A DNA stretch of 64,000 nucleotides. It comes from Cepaea nemoralis (Eukaryota > Mollusca > Gastropoda > Stylommatophora > Helicidae). Position 1 is the stretch's first letter, and every line of letters starts with the position of its first letter. The stretch lies in the NCBI GenBank assembly GCA_014155875.1, contig JACEFZ010028317.1, positions 124,001-188,000 of the forward strand. Direction: 5' to 3'. The notes beneath the pieces were generated by a model. It did not search any database and was not told the origin of the DNA. It saw only the letters and a list, made by a program, of their open reading frames with translations. This document shows, piece after piece, positions 1 to 11,470 of this stretch. A program made the translations under genes and the position numbers.

Positions 1-223
1 ATTAATCTTGTTCACTTTCTTTTCAGGTTCTTGTCAGAATCGTCATTGCAACTGATGTCAACTATCATTGATTCTAGAAACTCTACCATATTATGCACAT
101 ATGTTATATAATATTAATAAAGATTATTAACAGCAAAGAAAACATTTTCATCTGTTGACACTTATGCAAATTTAGTAATTTTATTTTAAACGAACCTCAT
201 AACAACAATTTATTTATTTATGT
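1..223. other. No gene seen; AT-rich flank
   Basis: The first bases are AT-rich and hold no open frame of note, no tandem repeat and no element I recognise. They end at the 3' edge of a reversed SINE. Confidence 0.5.
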
Positions 224-458
224 TGCATATCCCTTGCGGGACGTTGCAGTCAACACCAGCATTTTTCAGCTGCTGGTGATGTACTAGGCAAATTTTACAT
301 TCAGTAGTTTTCCATTGCTTTTTGAATGACCGGCTCCCATACCAACACGTTATTACACAACACGACATGATCTGCTGCACAAATCGGTCGCGGCTGCATT
401 TCGAACGCCTGATAAGCGGCTCACTTATCGCGTTCGCAAGCCTTTGGCCATGGAGACC
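224..458 (-). mobile_element. SINE S3 copy 1 (tRNA-derived)
   Basis: Read on the minus strand this has the S3 layout. A head with GGTCTCCATGGCCAAAGG (A-box-like) and a GTTCGAA B-box-like site is followed by a conserved core (gcaatggaaaactactgaa, ttgcc, cagctgaaaaatgctggtgttgactgcaacgtcc) that ends in ggatatgcaa. It is old, with many substitutions, and no clear TSD was found. S3 is the commonest SINE in the window, with about 16 copies or pieces. Confidence 0.75.
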
Positions 459-505
459 ACATCACTACAATAATAATCGGTGCAATGTTATCGCTCATTG
501 AGTTG

Positions 506-1755
506 ATTTTGGTGAATATCAAAATTTAGCAGTATTTGATTATATCAATTTTGATTTGTAAACGAACATCTTAGCAACCATACATCGCTGCGGCAGGGGC
601 TTCGAGGCTTAACTGTTCATGTCATCTATTTTTTTATATGATGTGTGACCATTATGTCCGTAACATCATTCCGCATAATAAAATGTACATCTCGCAATTT
701 GTTAAAGCTAAAATTAAGAAGCAGGAGGCTAATTTATAAATTAATAATTAATTAGCTGCCATTTTTTAAATTGCTAATTAGGTCATCAACTTATTATCAA
801 AACAACAAAGTGACCATTAGGTCTGTAACATCATTCCGCATAATAAAATGTACATCTTGCAATGTTTTAAAGCTAAAATTAAAAAGACGCAGGCTAATTT
901 ATGAATTAATAATTAATTGGTGGACATTTTTTTATTGCTAATGAAGTCACCACATATACTATCAAAACAACAAAGTGACCATTACGTCCCTAACATCAGT
1001 CCGCATAATAAAATGTACATCTTGCAATTTTTGTAAAACTAAAATTAAGAAGATGCTGGATAATTTATCAATTAATAATTATTTAGTGGCCATTTTTTTA
1101 TTGCCAATTAGGTCACTACATATACTATCAAAACAAAAAAGTGACCATTAGGTCCATAACATCATTCCGCATAATAAAATGTACATCTTGCAATGTTTTA
1201 AAGCTAACATTAAGAAGATGCAGGCTAATTTATGAATTAATATTTAGTTAGTGGCCATTTGTTATTGCTAATTAGGTCACCACACATACTATCAAAACAA
1301 CAAAGTGACCATTAGGTCCGTAACATCATTCCGCATTATAAAATGCGCATCTTGCAATGTTTTAAAGCTAAAATTAAGAAGAAGCAGGCTAATTTATGAA
1401 TTAATAGTTAATTAGCGACCATTTTTTATTGCTAATTAGTTCACCACACATACTATCAAAACAACAAAGTGACCATTATGTCCGTAACATCATTCCACAT
1501 AATAAAATGTACATCTTGCAATTTTTTAAAGCTTAAATTAAGAAAACGCAGATTAATTTATGAATTAGTAATTAATTAGTGGCCATTTTTAATTGCTAAT
1601 TAGGTCACCACACATTATATTTTAAAAACATAGATGACATGAGCAGTTAGGCCTTGAAGCCCTTATCGCAGTGATGTATGGTTGCTAAGATGTTCGTTCA
1701 AAAAAGAATAGGTATTCTCAAAACAATGATAAATTTTGATAATTAGGGTTTTTTG
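506..1755. mobile_element. Inverted-repeat element with internal 165-bp tandem array
   Basis: About 135 bp at the left (near 511-646) recurs reversed at the right (near 1,610-1,750). The best-matched stretch contains aacgaacatcttagcaacca, then tacatc, gggcttc and tcatgtcatctat. Between the arms lie six head-to-tail units of 164-166 bp. There is no coding capacity, so it looks like a non-autonomous DNA transposon. Long terminal inverted repeats around a tandem core are known in several invertebrate DNA elements. The superfamily cannot be assigned, because the exact termini and a TSD were not resolved. Confidence 0.65.
645..1622. repeat. Tandem array, six units of 164-166 bp
   Basis: Units begin with gtgaccatta at 645, 810, 975, 1,141, 1,305 and 1,469, so the period is 164-166 bp. 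Each unit carries ccataacatcattccgcat-like sequence, aaaatgtacatcttgcaat and an AT-rich aattaataattaatt stretch. Units differ by roughly 10%. The array fills the space between the inverted arms. Confidence 0.9.
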
Positions 1756-2065
1756 TTTTTTTTGGACCACTTTAACTACTTGTGACCACTTTGACTAGGC
1801 CGCACCAAAATAAACTCAGTGAGTGGAATTTTCAGTAAATTTTTGTCAAAGGCCATGACACTCAAATTTGAATAACTCCACATAGAATTGAGATGCACAA
1901 ATCACTGAGGTACCATTAGATTTGGTGTTTCAAGTCCTATCTGTCTGTAGTCACATTAGTAAATAACCAATTTGAAAATCATGACTAGAAACTCTACTTT
2001 TAACATAAACTTCATTCAAACATGTGCCAACAGGATAAAGCAGTAACGCTTGTACTGTGTAAAGG
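1756..2065. other. No gene seen
   Basis: Between the inverted-repeat element and LINE B there is a stretch with a short imperfect duplication (gaccacttt at about 1,765 and 1,785) and nothing coding. Confidence 0.45.
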
Positions 2066-3104
2066 AATTTTATAATGACATGGAGAATGTTTTGAAGAAA
2101 TGTAAAAATTCAGAAATAAATATCATAATGTATGATTTCAATTTCAACGCAAAAGTAGGAAATCAAGGCGATGGATGCAATGTTGGCAACCATGGTTCGG
2201 GAGAGTGAAATGAAAGAGGATACAGACTTGTAGAACAGGCAAAAGAACAAGAAATGGTTGTAAGAAACACCTGGTTTAAATAGCATCCAAGAAGATTATG
2301 GACATGGAGGAGTCCCTACAGCAGGAATAAAAACCAGATAAATTACATCCTGATTAGCAGAAGATTTCAAAATGTGTTAACAGTCGTAAAAATAGTTCTC
2401 AATGCAGACTGTTACAGCGATCACATATTAATTACAAGCACATTAATGGTAAAGTTAAAGAAAGTCAGGTATACACTAGGAAACACTAAATATTATCTGA
2501 GTACATTGAAAAATGAAAGGAAATACAAGACAATTTCAACATAGAAGTAAAGAACAGATTTGATGTATTGTCTGATCTAGAGATCCTATTTCAAGATCTG
2601 GATGATCAATGGGAAATGTTAAAGACTCCAGTGTGGCTGCAGAAACAACTATTCCAAGATTTAAGAAAGTGGGTCGTAAGAAATGGTCCACTTAAGAAAT
2701 TTTACAACCAATGGAAACAAAAAGACACAACAAAAATAATCTTGCCAAGTATGAAGAGATTCACAAAAAAGTCATAACATTATGTAAGGAGGCAAAAGAA
2801 GCATGGCTGGAGACAAATTGCATAGAAAATGAAAAACAGCACAACCGTAAAAGTACCAAATTAATGCACTAAAGAATTTAAGGACATTACTAATAAAAAA
2901 AAACATACATCAACAGGCTGCAAAAGATGGAAAAATTATACTAGAAAAAGATCAGATTTTACTTGTATGTTCAGATTATGTTAAAAACCTTTATGACGAT
3001 ACCAGAGAACAGCATGATATTCAGAATAATAATAAAGGACCATCTGTTTTGAAGATGGAGGTTCAGCATGCTCTTAACCATTGAAAACTGGCAATTGTAA
3101 AAAC

Positions 3105-3216
3105 AGAAATCGGTTTTTATAATACCTCCCCCCCCCCCCCCCCCCCTTTCCGAGGGGGGAATTTTAGGGTTTCCTGGGAGGAGGGGGGGGGGGTAATATA
3201 AAAACCGATTACTTAA
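3105..3216. repeat. Hairpin of opposed poly-C and poly-G runs
   Basis: The segment starts aatcggtttttata and ends tatataaaaaccgatt-like (taatataaaaaccgatt). A run of about 20 C near the left arm faces a run of about 11 G near the right arm, so the whole could fold as a 45-bp stem. It sits inside LINE B and is probably a small palindromic element or the remnant of one. Run lengths may be unreliable. Confidence 0.6.
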
Positions 3217-3473
3217 TATTGTTTCTACCTCCATACTTTACGGTTCTGTACTTCTTGCCCTTCTGAAATTTATTTTATAACGACAGTAGATCTGCAAATC
3301 ACGTTTTATGTAGACGTCTAGACCTGTAGTATGTGTTATTACATTCAGCTTCCACTGTTATGTATACTGTGTACGGAAGGGGATTTATAGGGAGGAAATG
3401 TGAAGGGGGGGGGGGGGACGTTTTGAAAATATGGTGAAGGGGTGTATGGGCCGAAAAAGGTTGAGAACCACTG
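3217..3473. mobile_element. Terminus of a hAT-type DNA transposon (fragment)
   Basis: The right edge reads ggttgagaaccactg (3,459-3,473), the reverse complement of the CAGTGGTTCTCAACC end common to many hAT elements. LINE B sequence resumes immediately after it (ccttagaagaa, encoding ALEE). The left terminus is not visible and no 8-bp TSD pair was found, so this is a truncated or deleted copy. A run of about 13 G lies inside. Confidence 0.5.
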
Positions 3474-3538
3474 CCTTAGAAGAATGTGCTATAGACCAAG
3501 TCGCCAGACTGCCGAACACAAAATATGGTGCTGGCGAT

Positions 3539-3774
3539 GAAAAAACAAAACTGTCAGTTACTGCCAATATAGTACCTTGCGGTGTATGGCAGAGGGGTCT
3601 TTGACCCTGAGGAATTAAGGCCGCCTGGCTAGTGCAGTCACCACGAACTGTGCAAGTTAGGATTTTCTTGTTGTCCCCGACAGAAAAAAATCCAACACCT
3701 TACCGAGGTATCGAAACAGGGTCTCCTGAAGGAGAGTCCGGCGTTGTAGCCACTCGGCCAGCCGCTCATCGCAA
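3539..3774 (-). mobile_element. SINE S6, tRNA Leu/Ser-like head, exact 10-bp TSD
   Basis: Exact copies of TGCTGGCGAT flank it at 3,529-3,538 and 3,775-3,784. Removing one TSD and the insert restores the LINE B reading NTKYGAGDIPPELCN. On the minus strand the head reads cggctggccgagtggctac (A box) and later gtttcgatacc (B box), like a class II tRNA. It is a clean SINE insertion younger than LINE B. Confidence 0.85.
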
Positions 3775-5004
3775 TGCTGGCGATATACCTCCTGAATTAT
3801 GTAATTCTGTATTTATTGCAATCCCAAAGAAATTAGGAGCCGTGGAATGTGATCAACATCGAACAATTAGTATCATGATCCACATCACGAAAATTTTGCT
3901 AAGAATTATCATGGAAAGAGTTAGGACGAAATAGGAGACGAACAATGTGGGTTTGTAGAAGGCAGAGGTACAATAAATGATGTGTATATGCTGAGAACAT
4001 TAATTGACCATTCTATAGAAGTAAACGTCTTTTCTGTATAGACTATACAAAGGCTTTTGATAAAGTAAGACATGTCAACATGATAAATATGCGGCATATC
4101 TACAAATCGATGGGAAAGACTTCAGACTTGGAAACACCATATATTGGAAACAACAAGCTGTCATGAAGATTGATAATAAAGTAGGTCAATATCAGCCTGT
4201 GCAATGTCTCCAGATCTTTCTTTTTTTCCCCTGTACAGTGAAAATATTTTCAGAAATGTAGCAGTTATGAAAGGAATCATCATTGGTGGATTTAGTAGAT
4301 GCACTTGTTGCACACAGTGAACAACTAGGGTTAGTATTAAATTGTAAGAAGACACAGATTATGGTCGTCATTAGGAAGAAGGAAATACCAAAATGTAAAA
4401 CATATTAATACAAGTAAATGGGAGTTTTCTTAGACAAGTGAATAGGTACAATTATCTCGGAGCAGTCATAACATCTGACTAGAGATGCCTTGAAGAGATT
4501 AGAACAAGAATCGCCAAGGTGAAAGTAGCCTTTTGCAAGATGAAAAACATACTGACCACAAAAGATGTCAACTGCAAAGAGAAAAAGAGTTGTGGTGCTT
4601 CATAGAACCTGTACTCTTGTACGGATGTGAAGCGTGGACAATGAGCAGACAAGCTGAGAAACATCTAATGAATGTGGATATATGGTTTCTGAGGAAAATG
4701 CAAAGAATACCATGGGCAGACAGAAAAACAAATGACCAAGTCCTGCAAGAAACAAATGAAACTCATCAATTGATTAGAGAAATTAGACGTAGACAGTCAC
4801 TAATTTGTGGTCACGTTATAAGAATAAATAAATTGGAGAACTTGACGACAACTGGCAAAATCGATGGGAAGGCAGAGAAGTAAATACCTGGATGACATAG
4901 CCACGTGGCATAATCGAGACAAGAACAGTGAGGTGATCCACGACTGTGGTGATCGAGTGAGATGGCAAATCATGACCGCCCACGCTTATAGGCATGGCAC
5001 ATGA

Positions 5005-5700
5005 TGCAATAATTAATTCTTGAGTGATAGACGCCAACATTTCAGTAACACTGAACATAAGCCACCAAAGACATGACCACAAACACGTTTAAAGTTAATA
5101 AATAGGCGTCTCAGTGACAGTCTTGATATTTGACCTCGCGCGATCGTCAACAGCAAAACCCGGGTAAATGTCACAATATTTAGTTTATTTTTTCTGAAAG
5201 TGTCAATATGTGAACTTTTCTTTCGAAATGACAACTGTTTGATTGATTATTTCTTATTAAAATTGTTCCCAGGCGTAAAATGCAACTGCCATGATTAATG
5301 TGGTGCTATCTTTGATAGTATACTGTTAATTGTTAAGTGCGGCCCAAAAAGGTTATTAATAACACTGACACTGTTGGCGTGTCAAACAAATATTGAACAA
5401 CTTTGACGTAAAAGTTGACAATGGTGGTGCTAATAAGTGTCTGGAATCAGAGAGGTGCCGTTTTGTTCGCAGAATGTTGACTGACAAACCGGCCACCGGA
5501 ACTGGAGGTGTGGTATAGTTTCCGTCATAAATTAATTTTGTCATATTTCACCGATTATATTTGCGTCTTCTCTCAGTGAACACCATACTCATTTTTTCAG
5601 CCTGTTTATGAAAAAGATATTTCGTTCAGAATTATATAGTTATTATTTACATACGTTCATAAGTGTAAAATTTGCATAATTTGGCTAAAATAATTAATAC
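5005..5700. other. No gene seen
   Basis: Unique-looking sequence follows the LINE B 3' end. Short ORFs on both strands have no recognisable similarity. No repeat structure is apparent before the 21-bp minisatellite starts. Confidence 0.45.
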
Positions 5701-6086
5701 TTAGAGGTTTGAGACATTAACTTAAAACGAAGAGGCATCAATTTAGATGTCTGAGACATTAACATAAAACGAAGAGACCTTAACTTAGATGTCTGAGATT
5801 AACTTAAAATTAAGAGACATTATCTTAGTTGCTTGAGACATTAACTTAGATGTCTGAGAGAATAACTTAAAGGTATGAGACATTAACTTAGATGTATGAG
5901 GCAATAGCTTAAAGTAATGTATGAGACGTTAACTTAGGTGTCTGAGACATTAACATAGATGTCTGAGACATTAACTTAGATGTCTGAGACATTAACTTAG
6001 ATGTTTGAGACATTAACTTAGATGTCTGAGACATTAACTTAGATGTTTGAGTCATTAACTTAAAAGTTTGAGACATTAACAGGTAT
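5701..6086. repeat. 21-bp hairpin minisatellite, array 1
   Basis: The unit is close to gagacattaacttagatgtct. Each unit contains the inverted pair AGACAT/ATGTCT around an 8-base loop, so every unit can fold. The most regular part is 5,925-6,080. Since 21 is a multiple of three, the minus strand is open as a meaningless LMSQTSK repeat. Confidence 0.9.
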
Positions 6087-6089
6087 GAG

Positions 6090-6475
6090 ACTGCCATAGA
6101 TGCCGCTTGTTAGGGTGGCACAATGCGACTGTTATGTTTATTTCCACTGCATCTTTTACCATAATCGCTTTGTCTAGTGCGCCCTCTTTCATAGGGGTAT
6201 GACTAATTCTTCTCTTGTCGGCACCATGATCCTTTTCTCAGCACAGAACTTGGCTGATAGTGAAACAACGATTCTCCACACATTACACTACTCACTACGA
6301 ACGCCACTCAACATAACAGTAGTAGACTCGAACAGTAGACGACTCGAACACCAGTTGCAGGTTTAAGTGTATATTATTCTACGCAGACTAAAGTAGACAT
6401 CACCAATACACAAATCAGGTATTCGACAATAATTCTACACTACAAGTATCTAAACTTGCACTATCTAAAAGAGTA
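6090..6475 (+). repeat. 370-bp dispersed repeat, copy 1
   Basis: It matches 11,105-11,470 closely and in the same orientation, from catagatgccgcttgttagg to acaagtatctaaa. Both copies neighbour 21-bp minisatellite DNA, so the two loci share a larger ancestral block. No coding sequence is seen. It might be part of a transposon or LTR. Confidence 0.8.
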
Positions 6476-7075
6476 ACTCCATATAAATGCACACCTCTCT
6501 TAATGGGCTGATATTGACCTACTTCATTATTAATTCTTATGGCAGCGTGTTGTTTCCAATATATGTTTTTTTTTTTTTTTTACAAGTCTAAGGTCTTTTC
6601 ATCAATTTGTAGATCTTCAAGAATCCTTATCAGGTCGTCACTTTATCGAAAGCCTTTGTGTAGTCAATAAAGCAGAGGTGTAGATCTGTGTTTACTTCTA
6701 TAGAACTTTCAATTACTGTTCTCAGTATGTACACAGCATTTACTGTACCCTTGCCTTCTACAAACCAACATTGTTCCTCTCCTATTTCAGGTTGTATTTT
6801 CTTTCTCACTCTTTGCATGATAATTCCTAACAAAATCTTTGTGATGAGACTCATTATACTAATTGTTCTATGTTGATCACATTCCAGGGCTCCTGATTTC
6901 TTTGGGATTGCAATAAATACAGAGTTACATAATTCATGAGGTATTTCTCCAGTATCATATATGGTATTCAGGAGACCGGTAATTTTATCTATCCCGTTAT
7001 CTTCTAAAGCATTAATCATTTCTATTGTGATGCTGTCTGAACCTGGGGTCTTGCCAGATTTCATATGATTAAGAG

Positions 7076-7409
7076 GGACGCAGAGGTGTTTCCAAGGCAC
7101 CAGGGCCGGGTTATATACTGGCCAAGACCTATTGACGCGTCCTCGTCGAGCGTCCTGGGCAACAGGTCCTTTCGGGGTCCTGGCTGAGGTCAATAGGATC
7201 GCCGATTCCTCCGAAGTCGGAGAGTGTCTGCCTGTATGGCGAGGAACCACCAGTCTGCACACCAATAAGCCAGACATGGGACAACGGATACTCACGCAAA
7301 ACTCAGGTCCTGTATGACATCACACTGATGTTGGACAACAGGATGTCTTCATCCGACATACAGGACTTCGCGTTGGAGCTCAAGCCAACGAACACAAGCA
7401 AGCAAGCAG
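7076..7409 (+). mobile_element. SINE S1 copy 1, exact 14-bp TSD
   Basis: CATATGATTAAGAG flanks it at 7,062-7,075 and 7,410-7,423. The element starts ggacgcagaggtgtttcc and ends in a (CAAG)n tail. A core (cctccgaagtcggag, then gcctgtatggcgagg) is shared with SINE S2. No clear A/B boxes are seen, so its head may be from a different RNA or degraded. It interrupts the LINE B reverse transcriptase. Confidence 0.85.
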
Positions 7410-7478
7410 CATATGATTAAGAGCATTCTGAACCTTCATCTTCAAAATTGATGGTCCTTCATTATTATTTTGAATATC

Positions 7479-7621
7479 TTCTTCTTCTGCGTTCATCCGG
7501 ATTTTTTTTCTTCGGACGTGACTGCGTTGTGCCTGTTTACAGCAGAGCTGCGTTCTTGCGCCGTTAGGCCGACACATCCGACTTCTGCGGATATTTGTTA
7601 ACGGGGTTAACCTTCCCGGGG
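7479..7621 (-). mobile_element. SINE S7, short (143 bp), exact 12-bp TSD
   Basis: ATTTTGAATATC flanks it at 7,467-7,478 and 7,622-7,633, and LINE B is continuous once it is removed. On the minus strand it ends in a (GAA)n tail and contains tcggcctaacggcgcaagaa, which resembles a tRNA A box. A good B box is not evident. The short length and GAA tail set it apart from the other families here. Confidence 0.75.
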
Positions 7622-8695
7622 ATTTTGAATATCATACTGTTCTTCTCTGTTATCATCATAAAGGTTTTTCACATAATCTGACCATACGTGTAAAATCTGA
7701 TCTTTTTCTATTATGATTTTTCCATCTTTTGTCTTTAGGCAGCCTGCTGATTTATGTGTTCTTTGATTTGTAAGCTCCTGAATTCTTTTGTGCATTATTG
7801 TGGTATTTTTATTGTTGTGTTGTTTTTCAATTTCTATGCAGTTTTTCTCGAGCCATGCTTCTTTTGCTTCCTTACATAATGTTTTGACTTTTCTGTGAAT
7901 TTCTTTGTACTTGGCAGGATTAATTTTGTTCTGTCTTCTTATTTTCATTAGCTGCAGAATTTCTTCAGTCATCCATGTCTGGCGACCCACTTTCTTTAAT
8001 TTTGGAATAGATTATTCTGCAGCTAAACTGATTGAATTCTTCAACATTTCCCATTGATCATCCACATCTAGAAACAGGATCTCTAGATCAGACAATATTT
8101 CAAATTTGTTCTTTACTTCTATGTTAAAATTATCTTGTATTTCTTTGTCAATTTTTCAATTTTTACAAATCATATATAGTGTTTCCGGTTGTATACTTGA
8201 CTTTCTTTAACTTTACCCTCAGTGTGCCTGTAATTAATTTGTTATCACTGTAACAGTCTGCATTGGGAACTGTTTTTACCACTGTTAGCGCATTTCTAAA
8301 CCTTCTGCTAATCAGGATGTAATCTATCTGGCTTTTAGTCCTGCTATCTGGACTCTTCCATGTCCATAATCGTCTAGGATGTTGTTTAAACCAGGTGTTT
8401 CCGACAACCATTTCTTGTTCTGTTGCCCATTCTACAAGTCTGTATCCTCTTTCGTTTTGCTCTCCCAAATCATGCTTACCTACACTGCATCCATCACCTT
8501 GATTTCCCACTTTTGCGTTAAAATCGCCCGTTATAATATTTATTTCTGATTTTCTACATTTATTCAAAGCATGCTCCATGTCATTTTAAAATTCATCTAT
8601 ACTTTCTTCACTGCATTCACTTGTTGAAGCATATATTTGAATGGCATTTATTTTAAAAGGTCTTCCGTTCAATTTTACTAATAGAACTCTGACAC

Positions 8696-9408
8696 AGCCC
8701 AATAACCTTTAATAGAATTTGATGTTTGTTAGATAAGAGTTTTAGATGTTCGTTGAAAATCATATGAAGAATCGATAAGATTATAACATAACTTCAGAAA
8801 TCATGCTTAAATATAAGCCTTTGAATTGTAATAGCGATTGCTTTAATCTCATGCTGTATAAAAATTATAACACTTCAGTTCATATTAGTGTTTCCCCGCC
8901 ATCTCCATGTCAGCGTAGTACCAAGAGAAGCACGATATTAAAGACAAATACAGCGCCGACATATAAATGTTAGGACTCCATCAATCCTAAATGACTATCT
9001 ATTTTATTAGATGGTAGTTGCAATGCATTAAATTGAACACTAAACATTAGTATAATTCATGACTGTACATCTACATATCCAGAAATTTCAGTGTGTTAAT
9101 TTGTCAACAACATAACAAAAGTCAATCACAATACCGCATAATTTACTAACTATTAATGTAATCATATTCTCGTAGGCCTATAATGTTATTTCAATGTTTC
9201 ATTCACAAAAACTAACCACTAATAACCATTGCTGAACCACCAAAATATGTAAAATAACACGCAGTTTTAACCGTAGTACTACGCTCAGTTAATTATGTAC
9301 CTCTCCGAGACATTAATCACCTTTTAATTTATCATAAGTAATTGTAAAATAATAGCTCACAATTACATTATGCTCACTATCAACTCACTGTACTATATTT
9401 AAATGTTT
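8696..9408. other. No gene seen
   Basis: AT-rich sequence without recognisable coding or repeat structure, between the LINE B 5' end and a reversed S3 SINE. Confidence 0.45.
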
Positions 9409-9648
9409 TGCATATCCTTTACAGGACATCGCTGTCAACATCAGCATCTTTCAGCTGATTGTTGATTTCTTGGCAAGATTACGCTCAGTAGTTTGCACGT
9501 GCTTTCTGAGCGACCGGCTCCATACTCTCATAAGTCACTGGCGCCACTCGAACCGCTTCCAATTTTCGTGCGCTCACGTCATCCATGAGAGTATTCGGGG
9601 TTACGGAGAAAGCTGCAAACCTCTCGGCTAGGGAGCCCGGCACTGTAC
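9409..9648 (-). mobile_element. SINE S3 copy 2
   Basis: On the minus strand it has gagaggtttgcagc and ccgtaaccccgaatactc in the head, a gcggttcgagtggcg B box, then the S3 core and ggatatgcaaaac end. It is well preserved. Confidence 0.85.
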
Positions 9649-9737
9649 TTTATACTAACTACTTATACATCGTTAAACACAAATATCAAAATCATTTCTT
9701 AACAATTCTACTACCTAATTACTATAATGCTGCTAAC

Positions 9738-10065
9738 TTGCTTGTGTTCGTTGGCTTGAGCTCCAACGCGAAGTCCTGTATGTCGGATGAAGGCATCCTG
9801 TTGTCCAACATCAGTGTGATGTCATACAGGACCTAACGGTTTGCGTGAGTATCAGTTGTCCCATGTCTGGCTTATTGATGTGCAGACTGGTGGTTCCTCG
9901 CCGTACAGGCAGACACTCTCCGACTTCGGAGGAATCGGCGATCCTACTGACTTTAGCCTGGACCCCGAAGGGACTTGTTGCCCAGGACGCTCGACGAGGA
10001 CGCGTCAATAGGTCTTGGCCAGTATATAACCCGGCCCTGGTGCCTTGGAAACACCTCTGCGTCCC
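9738..10065 (-). mobile_element. SINE S1 copy 2, 11-bp TSD
   Basis: It is flanked by ATGCTGCTAAC (9,727-9,737) and ATGCTACTAAC (10,066-10,076). The sequence is the reverse of the 7,076 copy, with roughly 90% identity by eye, and defines the same ends: GGGACGCAGAGGTG at the 5' side and aacacaagcaa at the tail. The tail is shorter here. Confidence 0.85.
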
Positions 10066-10076
10066 ATGCTACTAAC

Positions 10077-11104
10077 TAACACTTGATTTGTTTACATTTG
10101 TTAAGTACTACACATTTAAGGCTTTATGAATATAACACCGGTGTTCTATCAAATATCATCATTTTACAAATTCACACATAGTTCCGGTATTTCTACTAAA
10201 ACGTGTTACTTTTGCAAAGTTTCTAATACATACACATTGTTCGCGTTCTTTTAATTTATGACATTGTTCACTTTTTGAATCTCCTGAATCACTGAAGATT
10301 TATTTCAAACTAGCTGATCAAGTCCTCACGCTGACCTGTGTGTACATTAACACGTTCCCTAATTGCCAGTATCTGTCGCTTGCGGTCTCCGTGTTAGATG
10401 TCTTTCTTACCTCTATCCTGCTGTCAAGCTTGTAACCTGTCGAATGCGTCAATTCTTTATAGTATAAGTCTTGTGTTGACACTCTGTTAATATTATGTTG
10501 AAGTTCTGTTGACATTATGTTGACCTCCACAATCGATATAATCATTTCTTATGGTCGTATACGTCATTTTCTTGTTCCATAGAGCGACGAATAATAATAA
10601 CAATGTTTATCTTTCAAAATACTCGGTGACAGTTATTTTCGACGTGTCCCGTGTAGAAATCGTTTCTAGGTCAATCGTTTACACGTCTCTTGGCTAGTTT
10701 ATTATTCATAAAATGAATGATTCCTACGGAATCTTCTCGAACACCGTGACACCTATCTATATGAAATTTTTCACGTGTTCATTACCATAATTACAGTTCT
10801 TAATGTTCATTATTTCACAAATATTGTTCTTTTTAGAGCGCGATTTCTTTTTCGAGCGCGATTGCTGCTCTGATTTATAGTTCGTTATGACAGTTCTATA
10901 TTCACAACATTACACTGGATCCTTTCAGCGTTTGAGTTGGTGATGTTTACCTTCATAAATTCGCCGTGTGTGGACTTAAAATTTCAGTTAGCCACTGCTA
11001 TGTTCGTAGAATGATAATTTGTCAACTTCCAACTTTAAATTGACGACTGTTACATGCGTAAAGTCCTACTATGTGGTCTCGAGGTTCGTTTTAACGAATT
11101 CCCC
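10077..11104. other. No gene seen
   Basis: About 1 kb of AT-rich sequence. A short direct repeat (gagcgcgatt at about 10,836 and 10,854) is the only structure noticed. Confidence 0.45.
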
Positions 11105-11470
11105 CATGTACCATAGATGCCGCTTGTTAGGGTGGCCCAATGCGACTGTTGTGTTTATTTCCACTGTGCCACTTTTATCATAATAGCTCTGTCTAGTGCG
11201 CCCACCGTCATAGGGGTAAGACTAATTCTTCTCTTCTTCTCTAGTCAGCACCATCGTCCTTTCCTCGGCACAGAACTTGGCTGATAGTTAAACAACTACG
11301 ATTCTCCACACATTACACTACTCACTACGAATGCCACACAACATAACAGTAGTAGACTCGAACGCCAGTTGTAGTTTTAGGTGTATATTATTCTGCACAG
11401 ACTAAAGTAGACATCACCAATGCATAAATCAGGTATTCAACAATAATTCTACATCACAAGTATCTAAAAG
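11105..11470 (+). repeat. 370-bp dispersed repeat, copy 2
   Basis: Same sequence and orientation as 6,090-6,475. It shares gttagggtggc, actttggctgat-like and cacattacactactcactacg. It is followed by about 210 bp of unassigned DNA and then the large 21-bp array. Confidence 0.8.

Larger units (their letters stand above)
2066..5004 (+). mobile_element. LINE B copy 1, decayed RTE-like non-LTR retrotransposon
   Basis: Translating through many stops and shifts recovers the family order. Endonuclease pieces come first (DFN-AKVGNQGDGC near 2,140, then a QINYILISRRF-like stretch near 2,340). Reverse transcriptase pieces follow (IPPELCNSVFIAIPKK near 3,785; DQHRTISIM; YTKAFDKV near 4,045). The C-terminal region is typical of RTE-like elements (EPVLLYGCEAWTMS near 4,610; FLRKMQRIPWADRKTN near 4,690; EIRRRQS near 4,785), and it ends YRHGT-stop near 5,004. 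It is interrupted at about 3,100 by a hairpin and hAT-type end, and at 3,539 by a SINE. It is non-functional. The RTE-like label rests on the C-terminal motifs. Confidence 0.8.
6476..8695 (-). mobile_element. LINE B copy 2 with two nested SINEs
   Basis: This is the best preserved LINE B. On the minus strand, 8,579-8,163 gives endonuclease sequence (TGDFNAKVGNQGDGC, RTKSQIDYILISRRF, then YSDNKLITGTL where SDH is usual). Then 7,990-7,634 gives the linker, and 7,061-6,630 gives reverse transcriptase (GKTPGSDSITIEMI, IPHELCNSVFIAIPKKSG, CFIDYTKAFDKV). Sequence continues as NNEVGQYQPIKRGV-like to about 6,476, where the element stops abruptly against the 370-bp repeat. The catalytic YADD/FADD region and C-terminus are missing. 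Insertions lie at 7,076-7,409 and 7,479-7,621. Confidence 0.85.

Noticed and set aside
7062..7423. ORFs shared by 7,132-7,317 and 9,811-10,008 as a small conserved gene
   Set aside because: Both lie within copies of SINE S1; their similarity is that of the element.
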